Source of the DNA: Burkholderiaceae bacterium
Lineage (GTDB): Bacteria; Pseudomonadota; Gammaproteobacteria; Burkholderiales; Burkholderiaceae_F
Assembly (NCBI GenBank): GCA_022843955.1
Contig: JALHMQ010000003.1
Coordinates: forward strand, 1 to 64,000
Direction: 5' to 3'
Length of the DNA stretch: 64,000 nt
The notes beneath the pieces were generated by a model. The model had not been told where the DNA came from. It searched no databases and saw nothing but the letters and a program-made list of their open reading frames with translations. Positions 1 through 6,536 of this stretch are shown in pieces (positions within the stretch are counted from its first letter, which is position 1; every line of letters starts with the position of its first letter). Both the position numbers and the translations under genes were made by a program.

Positions 1-495
1 TGAGCTCCTGTCGTTCATCGAGGCACGTCGCCTCGGTAAACAACATAAGGAGCAAAGCCCGACCGCCAGATCAGCGACAGCGGCACATCGAAGCGCTACC
101 GCGCGAGCGGTTTAGTCCTACGGCCAGGAGCTGACGTAGCCTGATGCTGGCTGACCGCCAACAAAGCGGACATCCGCGCTGGAGCCCTTGGAGCCGGGGA
201 ATTGGCAATCAACCGATCCCTGTCGAAGCCGCCGCTCGTCGACCTCGATGCAGCCGTCTATCGCACGCCCAGCTGTACTTTGGCGCTGCTCGCCGCCGCG
301 GCGTTTCGCATCGCGTGGGGCAAGCAGTTCCCGACGGCGGTGGTCTGCTTCGACGACGACTTGGATGTCTGAATCACGCACTTGAAACTGCCGATCGCGC
401 ACCGGCGCGTGACACGCACAAGCCGCGTCGAAGGCTAAGCCGCCAACGTCGCGCGAGCCCTGCAGCGGAACGCCCGACTGCAGCATCCCGTCAAA
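1..495. other. Leading intergenic stretch, no supported gene
   Basis: I find no convincing gene before the toxin-antitoxin promoter. Open frames exist on both strands, but none has a plausible ribosome binding site, and their translations look like low-complexity Arg/Ala/Ser sequence typical of out-of-frame GC-rich DNA. The composition resembles the degenerate intergenic repeats found further right (1308-5490), although I could not align it to them with confidence. A gene ending just before base 1 is possible, since the window opens in mid-sequence. Confidence 0.5.
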
Positions 496-525
496 TTGAC
501 ACTCATATGCCCAAATTGGCATAAT
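496..525 (+). promoter_or_regulatory. Promoter and overlapping palindrome for the toxin-antitoxin pair
   Basis: A perfect -35 hexamer TTGACA (496-501) is followed after 18 bases by CATAAT (520-525), one mismatch from the -10 consensus. An imperfect palindrome TGCCCAAATTGGCA (508-521) lies between them and overlaps the -10. That is where an autoregulating HigA-type antitoxin would bind. Transcription from this promoter should begin near 531-533, so the transcript would carry almost no leader. The motifs are seen directly; their use is inferred. Confidence 0.6.
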
Positions 526-913
526 GTCCTCGATGTCGAAGCAGCCCCGCAAGCCCATCAAGTGGGTCGGCTCCGCAAAGCGCGACCTCGACGCGATGCC
601 CGAGGACGTCAAGGACGTGTTCGGGCATGCCATCGACCTGGCACAGGCCGGCGGCAAGCACCAGGACACCAAGGTGATGACTGGTTTCGGGTCAGCGGGC
701 GTGCTGGAGGTCGTCGAAGACGACCGGGGCGACACCTACCGCGCCGTCTACACGGTCAAGTTCTCGGGATGGGTCTACGTCCTGCACTGCTTTCAGAAGA
801 AGTCCAAGTGCGGGATCAAGACACCGAAGGAAGACATGGACCTGATCTACACCCGACTCAAGGCCGCGAAGCTGGACTTCGAGGCATGGCAGAAAAGACA
901 AGGAGCACGCTGA
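524..913 (+). CDS. RelE/HigB-type toxin (phage Gp49-like family)
   Basis: This 129-residue protein matches the RelE-fold HigB-2/Gp49-like mRNA interferases, which cut mRNA on the ribosome when free of antitoxin. The family hallmarks are present: a central YRAVYTV strand, a VYVLHCFQKKSKCG segment that includes the basic active-site region, and TPKEDMDLI leading into the final helix. Length is normal for the family. Two starts are possible: ATG at 524, which overlaps the likely -10 element, and ATG at 533, which coincides with the expected transcription start and would give a leaderless 126-residue protein. The stop codon overlaps the antitoxin ATG (TGATG at 911-915), so the two are translationally coupled. 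Toxin-first order is typical of higBA. Confidence 0.85.
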   Translation: MSSMSKQPRKPIKWVGSAKRDLDAMPEDVKDVFGHAIDLAQAGGKHQDTKVMTGFGSAGVLEVVEDDRGDTYRAVYTVKFSGWVYVLHCFQKKSKCGIKTPKEDMDLIYTRLKAAKLDFEAWQKRQGAR

Positions 914-1242
914 TGAACCGCAAGAACGAGATCGTCATCGAAGAAGGCAGCACCAACGTCTATGCCGACCTCGGTTATGCCGACGCCGCCGAGATGCAGC
1001 GCAAGTCGCAACTCGCCGCCGAGATCACCCGCGCCATCAAGGCCCGTCGGCTGACCCAGCAAGGCGCTGCCGACCTCCTGGGCGTGGACCAGTCCAAGGT
1101 GTCCCGCATCACCCGTGGCCAATTTCGTGGCGTCAGCGAAGCCAAGCTGCTGGAACTGGTCACAAGACTGGGCCACGACGTGAAGATCGTCGTCGGCCCG
1201 GTGCGCCGGCGCGCCGGCAAGATCGAGCTTCAGTTCGCCTGA
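913..1242 (+). CDS. HigA-like XRE-family antitoxin
   Basis: This 109-residue protein has a Cro/C1-type helix-turn-helix at about residues 44-76 (LTQQGAADLLGVDQSKVSRI and following), as in HigA-type antitoxins encoded after HigB-2 toxins. It should neutralise the upstream toxin and repress the shared promoter. The N-terminal 40 residues would contact the toxin; the basic C-terminus (VRRRAGKIELQF) is a short tail. Its ATG overlaps the toxin stop by one base. The longer in-frame extension back to 496 lies over the toxin gene and is not the real start. Confidence 0.87.
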   Translation: MNRKNEIVIEEGSTNVYADLGYADAAEMQRKSQLAAEITRAIKARRLTQQGAADLLGVDQSKVSRITRGQFRGVSEAKLLELVTRLGHDVKIVVGPVRRRAGKIELQFA

Positions 1243-1307
1243 CCCTAGGCGCTACTCGCGTCAAGAAGTGAGTCTTGCAGGTCGCAGGTGCCGGCCGGGA
1301 TGGCATG

Positions 1308-1370
1308 GACTTCAGATCGGCTGAAATGTCGGCATTGCGGCGCTCTGATGAGCGCGACTTGCGGCCAGGA
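1308..1370. repeat. Degenerate intergenic repeat, copy A
   Basis: This is the shortest and most diverged copy of a repeat seen four times in the first 5.5 kb. Blocks shared with copy C (4910-5050), in the same order, are AGATCGGC-G-AATG, GCA-GCGG, C-GATGAGCGC and CGCGGCCA-type ends. It lies between the antitoxin stop and the Imm33 gene and runs almost up to that gene's ribosome binding site. Confidence 0.6.
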
Positions 1371-1388
1371 GCGGTCATAGGACGAGTG

Positions 1389-1730
1389 ATGAATGACCAC
1401 ATGCGTCAGCGTCAGAACTGCGAGAGGTTCGGTGCGGCGTTCATCCTCAGCGAGCCGAGCGCGAAGGTGGGGATTGCGCTTGGCACTCTCACTCAGTCGC
1501 CGCTAAATGCTCTAAGGCACAAGCCCGAGGGAGACACATGCGGCTGGTACATCTGGGGCGGTGAAGTTCTCTCTGACGCGCCGGACTTCTTCCAGCCGCT
1601 CCATGTTGAGCATCTCTCCGCGATTTGCGCTGATCTTGTCCCTTACCTGGGTCTGGGTCCAGGTTGGCGAGTTCTGCTTGCGCCCGGCCAAGAAGACGTG
1701 TGGTTCGACCGGGCATTGACTGGGAATTGA
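1389..1730 (+). CDS. Imm33-type immunity protein
   Basis: This 113-residue protein resembles the Imm33 family, whose members are predicted to protect against polymorphic or contact-dependent toxins. The recognisable core is LRHKPEGDTCGWYIWGGE, DFFQPLHVEHL and LGLGPGWRVLLAPGQEDVWFD, in the family order and at family length. The ATG at 1389 is preferred to an upstream start at 1275 because it has AGGACG five bases upstream and because the extra residues are encoded by an intergenic repeat. No cognate toxin gene is visible nearby, so it is an orphan. Neighbours are the toxin-antitoxin pair upstream and a long inverted repeat downstream. Function is inferred from family resemblance only. Confidence 0.75.
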   Translation: MNDHMRQRQNCERFGAAFILSEPSAKVGIALGTLTQSPLNALRHKPEGDTCGWYIWGGEVLSDAPDFFQPLHVEHLSAICADLVPYLGLGPGWRVLLAPGQEDVWFDRALTGN

Positions 1731-1770
1731 GAGGGTGTCCGGTAATTGCCGTTGCAAGGGCGACCGAGAG

Positions 1771-1858
1771 CGTTAAGGGTTGGCCAAAGCCTGCCCTGGC
1801 GGCTGCGCAGTAACTTGCGTCGTCCCGAGCTCGGGAAGGCATCGGCCAACCCTTAACG
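1771..1858. repeat. 88-bp inverted repeat element
   Basis: Perfect 15-base arms (CGTTAAGGGTTGGCC at 1771-1785 and its complement at 1844-1858) enclose 58 bases. The enclosed DNA contains a 14-base perfect palindrome, TCCCGAGCTCGGGA (1823-1836). It begins 40 bases after the Imm33 stop. It could fold into a large cruciform or bidirectional terminator, or be a remnant of a small non-autonomous mobile element. It does not fit an integron attC site, because the core-site motifs are in the wrong order. Confidence 0.65.
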
Positions 1859-2027
1859 GGTGCGGGCCGTGACGAACGGCGGCTTCCGGAAAGGGAAACT
1901 TCAGCGGCGGCTTTCGGCAATGAACTCAAGAAGGCGGCACGCGAGTCCCGACCCGATGCCGACTTGCGCGCTTCCCCGGCTGAGTGACGCAGGTGACGCC
2001 GTGAATCGGATCGCGGGTGAAGTTGCG

Positions 2028-2762
2028 CTAGCGCAGCGTGATGCGCGGGCCGCGCGGCAGGCCGGCCTCGTCGTAGTACCGGCGACGCCGCATCCAGCGC
2101 CAGGCCCAGACGCCGCCCACGATGGCGGCCGCCGCCGTGCCAACGAAGGCAACAACGCGCGCGAAACCGGCGAAACGAGCTGGCGCCGCGCCTTGCGCGG
2201 ACGTGGGAGCCGGTGATGGAGCCGCGGTCGACGCCATGGATGCGGGTGACGCCGCGGGCGGCGGGTTCGTCGCATCCGCAACCTCAGGCGCGGCGGACGG
2301 ATTGGGTGGAGACGGCCTGGACGTTGCAGCGGAGTGCGGCTCGCGCGCGGCCGTTGCTCCCGTCGAAAGTTTGCTTTCGCGAGTTGCGTTGGGCTCGCGC
2401 TCCGCGTTCACCTCGGACATCGCTTTCGGCTCGCGCCGCGAACTCGGCTCCGCGTCGCTCTTCGGCGCCTGCGCGGGCCGCGGCGTTGCAGCGGGCGCGT
2501 CAGTGACAGAGGTCGGCGGCGCCGCCTGTGCCGCTTGGCCGCGCTCCTTCGCCCAGCGCCAGTACAACACGGTGTAGGCGCCGCCATCACAGGTTCCGAG
2601 TGAGCGCGCCCCCAGCGGCGCCGGCGAGCCGCTCGGCACGACTTCGAGCGCGTAACCACGCACGCCGTTGCCCTCGATGCGGGCCGCCAACCGCTCCTTA
2701 AAGGCCTCGCAGTTCGCGCTCTGCGCCAAGGCGACCGGTGCGGCGGCCGCCAGCACAAACAA
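2028..2762 (-). CDS. DUF1161-domain protein with Pro/Ala-rich linker, probable frameshift at start
   Basis: Residues 18-70 match the DUF1161 family of small periplasmic proteins (CEAFKERLAARIEGNGVRGY, LEVV, then TCDGGAYTVLYWR). After this come about 130 residues rich in Ala, Pro and Ser, a transmembrane helix near residues 203-222 and a basic tail (RWMRRRRYY). DUF1161 proteins are normally about 80 residues and end after the domain, so the linker and C-terminal anchor are unusual. The only in-frame start is TTG at 2762, which gives a signal peptide without an n-region. An ATG at 2796 with MSNRRSPP leads perfectly into that signal peptide if the C8 run (2773-2780) is read as seven bases. The gene is therefore either frameshifted, phase-variable or mis-sequenced at that tract. 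Confidence 0.65.
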   Translation of the reverse strand: MFVLAAAAPVALAQSANCEAFKERLAARIEGNGVRGYALEVVPSGSPAPLGARSLGTCDGGAYTVLYWRWAKERGQAAQAAPPTSVTDAPAATPRPAQAPKSDAEPSSRREPKAMSEVNAEREPNATRESKLSTGATAAREPHSAATSRPSPPNPSAAPEVADATNPPPAASPASMASTAAPSPAPTSAQGAAPARFAGFARVVAFVGTAAAAIVGGVWAWRWMRRRRYYDEAGLPRGPRITLR

Positions 2763-2772
2763 CGCCCACGCC

Positions 2773-2780
2773 GGGGGGGG
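2773..2780 (-). repeat. Homopolymer C8 tract near the gene start
   Basis: Eight consecutive Gs on the plus strand (Cs in the gene direction) lie between a good ATG (2796) and the body of the DUF1161 gene. Removing one base joins them into an ideal signal peptide; at eight they are out of frame. Tracts like this are prone to slippage in cells and to sequencing error. Confidence 0.85.
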
Positions 2781-2796
2781 AGCGCCGGTTCGACAT

Positions 2797-3440
2797 GCAC
2801 GTCACCGCACTGCGCATGCCGGCTTCAGCACCCGTGGTTATCCACCCCGTCATTGCGACTGTTCTCCCCGCATGCCGCTGCGCCGACTCGGAGCCTACCG
2901 TGACCGCCGGTACTCGGCCGTACCCGCGCAGTCGTGTCGGGGGACGACCGCATTCACGTGGTGGACGGTCCTTGTGGCCGTGTGCCGGAGCTCCCGAAAG
3001 GCTGCTTCGGAGATGCGAAACACCAAACCGCCGGCGTTGAGCCACGGGCGGCTTTGGAGGAAACCGACCGACTGGAATGGGTCGACAGCACCGTTTACTG
3101 GCATCGCCGAAAGCAGCCGCCCTGCGAGGCGACGACGCGCGGCGACCCGATTGCTGGACGCGGGGCGTGAGATCGGTTGGAATGTCTTCATCCCGGAGTG
3201 CTGGTGACCGCTGCGTGCCGCCATGATCGGGCACAGGTGCTTGGAGTTCGCTCAAGACCCACGCGGTCGCCTGACGTCGTTGCCTGATTGCGGTTCTCGT
3301 CGCGCAACGGAGCGTGTCGATTCCGGTCTCCGAGAACCGCGCGCGGCGAGTTTTCGGCCAGGCGGCCTGGGTTGAGACATGCCGCTCGCAGTCTTGCGGG
3401 AGAAGCGCATTCTCCTTAATTGGGGCAATAGGATCGCTGC
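2797..3440. other. Intergenic region with inverted repeats, no supported gene
   Basis: No protein-like frame stands out in these 640 bases. They contain repeat copy B (3078-3225), a 10-base inverted repeat GCGGTTCTCG / CGAGAACCGC (3290-3299 and 3331-3340), and a 6-base hairpin GGAGAA / TTCTCC (3399-3404, 3410-3415) followed by TTAATT, just upstream of the CoA-transferase gene. That last hairpin could act as an operator or attenuator for the CoA-transferase. Confidence 0.6.
3078..3225. repeat. Degenerate intergenic repeat, copy B
   Basis: This is one of the two longest copies. It aligns with copy C over about 140 bases: ACTGGC, AGCAG-CG, CCTG-GAGGC, GGCGACC, TGGACGC-GGGCG-GAGATCGG and GGAATG appear in the same order, with roughly three quarters of positions equal by eye. 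Its first half also matches copy D (GGGTCGA-CAGC and GCCGAAAGCAGCC). It lies in the gap before the CoA-transferase gene. Confidence 0.75.
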
Positions 3441-4868
3441 ATGAGTACGAGACTGCATTGCCCTGATTGCGCGTCCGTCTTGGCAACTTTGTGGCAGGGC
3501 TGCGAGCTGCCTGCCGAGGCTCTAGGGCGCGTCGCTCTCCTCGGCACCGAACCCGCGCTGCCATCGTCGTTTGCGCTGGGCACTGCGTTGTCCTGCGCCG
3601 TGGCGGCATCGGCACTGGCTGCGTCCGAGATCGGCAGTGCACGAGGCGGCGCGGTGCAAACCGTGAGCGTAGGCATGAGCGATGCGGTGCGGGAAAGTGC
3701 CGGTCGTTTCTCCATCGACGGTTACACACCGCCGGCCTGGGCCAAACTGTCCGGCCTCTATCCCTGCCGTGGCGAAAGCGGTGGGGCGCCGGGCCGCGTG
3801 CGCATCCATGCCAATTTTGCGCATCACCGCGACGGAGCGCTAAGACTGCTCGGGCTGCCGCCAGGCCCTGAGACCGAACGTGAAGCGGTTGCCGAGGCGC
3901 TGAGTACTTGGCCGGCCGAGGCCTTCGAAACCGCTGCGGCAGAGCGTGGACTGGTTGTCGCCGCAGTACGCACCCCGGCGCAGTGGCGCGCACACCCGCA
4001 AGCGGCCGCGGTGGCAGCGCTGCCGCTCGTGGCGATTGAGCGTATCGGCGATGCGCCGCCACGCGCCCTGCCGCCGATCGGCGCTAACGCCCCGCCATTG
4101 CAGGGCCTGCGCGCGCTCGACCTCACACGCATCCTCGCCGGTCCAGTCGCGGGCCGCACGCTGGCGGCCCACGGGGCTGATGTAATGCTCGTCAACAGCC
4201 CGAATCTGCCGAACATCGAGGCGCTGGCGGAAACGAGCCGGGGCAAGCTTTCTGTGCACATCGACCTAGCTACCGAAGCGGGGCGCGAAACCCTGTGGGG
4301 ACTGATCCGGGAGTGTGACGTCTTCCTGCAGGGCTACCGGCCAGGAGGCATCGCGAAGCTTGGCTTCTCGCCTGAAGAGATCGCGCGGCTTTCACCCGGC
4401 ATCGTCTGCATCTCACTGTCTGCCTATGGCCACGCTGGGCCGTGGCGTGATCGCAAGGGCTTCGATTCTCTTGTGCAGTCGGCCACCGGCTTGAACGTGG
4501 CGGAGGCCGAGGCCTTCGGGGTTGCGGAGCCGAAGCCATTTCCCGTGCAGGCGCTCGATTACGGAGCGGGCTTCCTGCTCGCCTTCGGTGCGTTGGCGGC
4601 CAAGTGGCACCAGATGCGAGAAGGGGGAAGCTGGCTCGTGCGCGTCTCACTTGCGGGCGTTGGCCATTGGCTGCAGGGTCTTGGCCGCGTTTCCGTTAAC
4701 ACCACGGCAGCGATCCCGTCCTTCGACAGCGTGATGGATTCGAGCGACAGCGGCTTCGGCCACCTTCGCGCCGTGCGGCATGCAGCGCGCATGTCGCATT
4801 CGCCGATCGGCTACGCGAGGCCGTCGATGCCGCCAGGATCCCACCCGCCGCACTGGCCGCCGCGCTGA
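3441..4868 (+). CDS. CaiB/BaiF family CoA-transferase
   Basis: This 475-residue family III CoA-transferase moves coenzyme A between carboxylic acids. Visible features are the ALDLTRILAGPVAGRTLA segment (residues 225-242), which opens the CoA-binding Rossmann-like part, GYRPGG (298-303), and RKGFDSLVQSATG (338-350), which matches the family segment around D342. Residues 1-210 are less typical and make it longer than the usual 380-410 residues; some related sets in Burkholderiales share that size. The C-terminus is Pro/His-rich. It stands alone between intergenic repeats, so the substrate cannot be guessed. The ribosome binding site is weak. Confidence 0.85.
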   Translation: MSTRLHCPDCASVLATLWQGCELPAEALGRVALLGTEPALPSSFALGTALSCAVAASALAASEIGSARGGAVQTVSVGMSDAVRESAGRFSIDGYTPPAWAKLSGLYPCRGESGGAPGRVRIHANFAHHRDGALRLLGLPPGPETEREAVAEALSTWPAEAFETAAAERGLVVAAVRTPAQWRAHPQAAAVAALPLVAIERIGDAPPRALPPIGANAPPLQGLRALDLTRILAGPVAGRTLAAHGADVMLVNSPNLPNIEALAETSRGKLSVHIDLATEAGRETLWGLIRECDVFLQGYRPGGIAKLGFSPEEIARLSPGIVCISLSAYGHAGPWRDRKGFDSLVQSATGLNVAEAEAFGVAEPKPFPVQALDYGAGFLLAFGALAAKWHQMREGGSWLVRVSLAGVGHWLQGLGRVSVNTTAAIPSFDSVMDSSDSGFGHLRAVRHAARMSHSPIGYARPSMPPGSHPPHWPPR

Positions 4869-4909
4869 CTCGTCAGGGCTGGCGCCTGAAGCTACCTCGC
4901 AGTTGACGG

Positions 4910-5050
4910 CACTGGCCCCTCGCGTCGGTGAGAGCAGTCGTCCTGGGAGGCAAGTGCGGGGGCGACCTGAGTGTTGGACGCAGGGCGCGAGATCGGCGGG
5001 AATGCCTGCAACGCGGACTTCCGATGAGCGCAGCCCGCGGCCACAAGCAG
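4910..5050. repeat. Degenerate intergenic repeat, copy C
   Basis: This copy follows the CoA-transferase gene directly and occupies most of the gap to the small membrane protein. It aligns with copy B along its whole length and with copy A at its right end (GAGATCGGC-GGAATG, GATGAGCGC, CGCGGCCA). No open frame in it looks like protein. Confidence 0.75.
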
Positions 5051-5154
5051 TCGCATCGCGTAGTCGATCGAGAATCGCAAGGCATTCACCCGTTCAAGCC
5101 TTGCGAGGGCGCTCGGCCACGCGCAGGACACGTTGAGGACGGATCGCGTCGAGG

Positions 5155-5352
5155 TAGCGCCATGTTGAGTTCATCCTCTCACTGCTGCTGAATCCAGCCG
5201 CATTGATCGGTGGAGTGGTCGGCGTGCTGATCGCCGTAGCGCTGCACAAGTTCTTCCCGGATTTCAGTCCAGCCTTCGGGGCGCTACTCGTCGTTGTCGG
5301 CTTTCTGCTGGGCTTCTTCTGGGGAACCTGGCGTCGGGATGGCAGCGATTGA
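5155..5352 (+). pseudogene. Small two-helix membrane protein, start missing or frameshifted
   Basis: The frame ending at TGA 5350-5352 encodes a clear membrane protein of about 60 residues: VEFILSLLLN, a helix through ALIGGVVGVLIAVAL, the short loop HKFFPDFSPA, a second helix through ALLVVVGFLLGFFWG, and a basic end TWRRDGSD. It is too short for routine ORF lists. An in-frame TAG at 5155-5157 precedes it, and the only nearby ATG (5162) is one base out of frame. One inserted base there would give an intact small protein. Otherwise initiation must be at TTG 5203 or GTG 5215, which would remove part of the first hydrophobic segment. Its family is not recognised. It sits between repeat copies C and D. 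Confidence 0.55.
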
Positions 5353-5427
5353 CGACTGGATCTCGCGTCACGCGTTGAGCACGCAGACCTGTGCCCTCGA
5401 CCGCTTCGTGGCGATCCGAAGTCTGCC

Positions 5428-5490
5428 GGGTCGAACAGCGCCAACTGATCGCCTTGCCGAAAGCAGCCTTCGTGACGTCACTGCGCAAGG
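5428..5490. repeat. Degenerate intergenic repeat, copy D
   Basis: A partial copy that matches the left part of copy B: GGGTCGA-CAGC, CC, ACTG, then CCGAAAGCAGCC. It lies in the 288-base gap before the DUF3047 lipoprotein gene. The same gap holds an 8-base stem-loop, CTGAGGTC / GACCTCAG (5566-5573, 5578-5585), with no T-run on either side. Confidence 0.6.
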
Positions 5491-5640
5491 TCCAGGACCA
5501 CGCTGCGATCAGCGCCCGGCGCTGCGTTGGCGTCGGCGCAACGTTCTGCAGCACTGATGTAGCTCCTGAGGTCCACTGACCTCAGTTGCGCGGCACACTT
5601 GCGGCCGCGCGCGACCTGTCGATCGCGCGGTTCCGCTCTC

Positions 5641-6441
5641 ATGATCCCGTTCCATTGCGCGCGCGCCGCCGGACTTGCCCTGCTCGGCGCGCTGCTGGTC
5701 GGCGGATGCAGCAGCACGCCGACCCCTGCACCGGTGTTCGCCGACGTGCAGCCGTTCTCCGCCAACCGCGCCGGCCCGTCGCTGCCGCAGGGGTGGCGGC
5801 CCTGGGTCATCAATCGCAACAAGGCGCCCACCCGCTACGACCTCGTGTTCGATCCGCTGGCGAGGCAGGTCGTGCTGCACGCCGTTGCCGATCGCTCCGC
5901 CAGTGGCTTGATGCAGCGTCTGGATGTGGACAGCCCGCAGCGCCCTTGGGTGAACTGGCGCTGGCGGGTGACGCAGCTGATCGAAGTGGCAGACAACACC
6001 GACCGCCACGCCGAGGACTCCCCGGTCCGGCTGATGCTCTTCTTCGACGGCGACCGCACCACGCTCCCCGCGGCTGAACTCGTCAAGTTCGAGTTGGCAC
6101 GGCTCGTCAGCAACCAGGAGCCGCCCTACGCGACGCTGATGTACATCTGGGAGAACCGACAGCCGCCCGGCACGGTGATCGGCAGCAGCCACAGCGGCCG
6201 CATCAAGATGGTCGTGGCCGGCAGCGGGGTCGACCGCCTGGGCCAGTGGAAGCAGTTCGAACGCAACTACGTCGAGGACTACCGCCGTGCTTATGGCAAA
6301 GCGCCGGGCCGCCTGATCGGCATCGGCATCCTCACCGACACCGACAACACCGGTGGCCGCATCGAAGCTTTCTACGGCGATATCCGTCTGAACCCGGCCG
6401 CCACCTTGGCGGCGCTGGCCGTCGCGCAACCGGTGCCTTAG
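5641..6441 (+). CDS. DUF3047 family lipoprotein
   Basis: This 266-residue protein starts with a lipoprotein signal (hydrophobic run to LLVGGCSS, lipobox Cys at residue 21). The rest resembles DUF3047, a domain found in exported proteins of unknown role: WRPWVINRNKAPTRYDLV, VNWRWRV, RLMLFFDGD, TLMYIWENR, QWKQFERNYVEDYRRAYG, and the C-terminal IGILTDTDNTGGRIEAFYGD. The ATG at 5641 is chosen because it begins the signal peptide; an upstream TTG would add an Arg-rich stretch. It is convergent with the membrane hydrolase gene on the other strand, so it is probably not part of that operon. Confidence 0.82.
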   Translation: MIPFHCARAAGLALLGALLVGGCSSTPTPAPVFADVQPFSANRAGPSLPQGWRPWVINRNKAPTRYDLVFDPLARQVVLHAVADRSASGLMQRLDVDSPQRPWVNWRWRVTQLIEVADNTDRHAEDSPVRLMLFFDGDRTTLPAAELVKFELARLVSNQEPPYATLMYIWENRQPPGTVIGSSHSGRIKMVVAGSGVDRLGQWKQFERNYVEDYRRAYGKAPGRLIGIGILTDTDNTGGRIEAFYGDIRLNPAATLAALAVAQPVP

Positions 6442-6536
6442 CACCCGGCGCCCTTCGACGCCCTTGGACGTCGACACGGCGCAGCTAAGCCTTATCGCAG
6501 CGGCTTTTCGACCCTATCTGGCGAGAGCAAGGTCAG

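Noticed and set aside
118-735. 205-residue frame on the minus strand over the toxin gene
   Set aside because: It runs antisense through the well-supported toxin gene and its composition is that of a shadow frame.
1771-1858. Possible integron attC site after the Imm33 gene
   Set aside because: The outer motifs read GTTAAGG...CCTTAAC, the reverse of the RYYYAAC...GTTRRRY order of attC, and no integrase gene is in view.
5566-5585. Hairpin before the DUF3047 gene as a terminator
   Set aside because: An 8-base stem is present, but no T-run follows on either strand and no gene end lies nearby.
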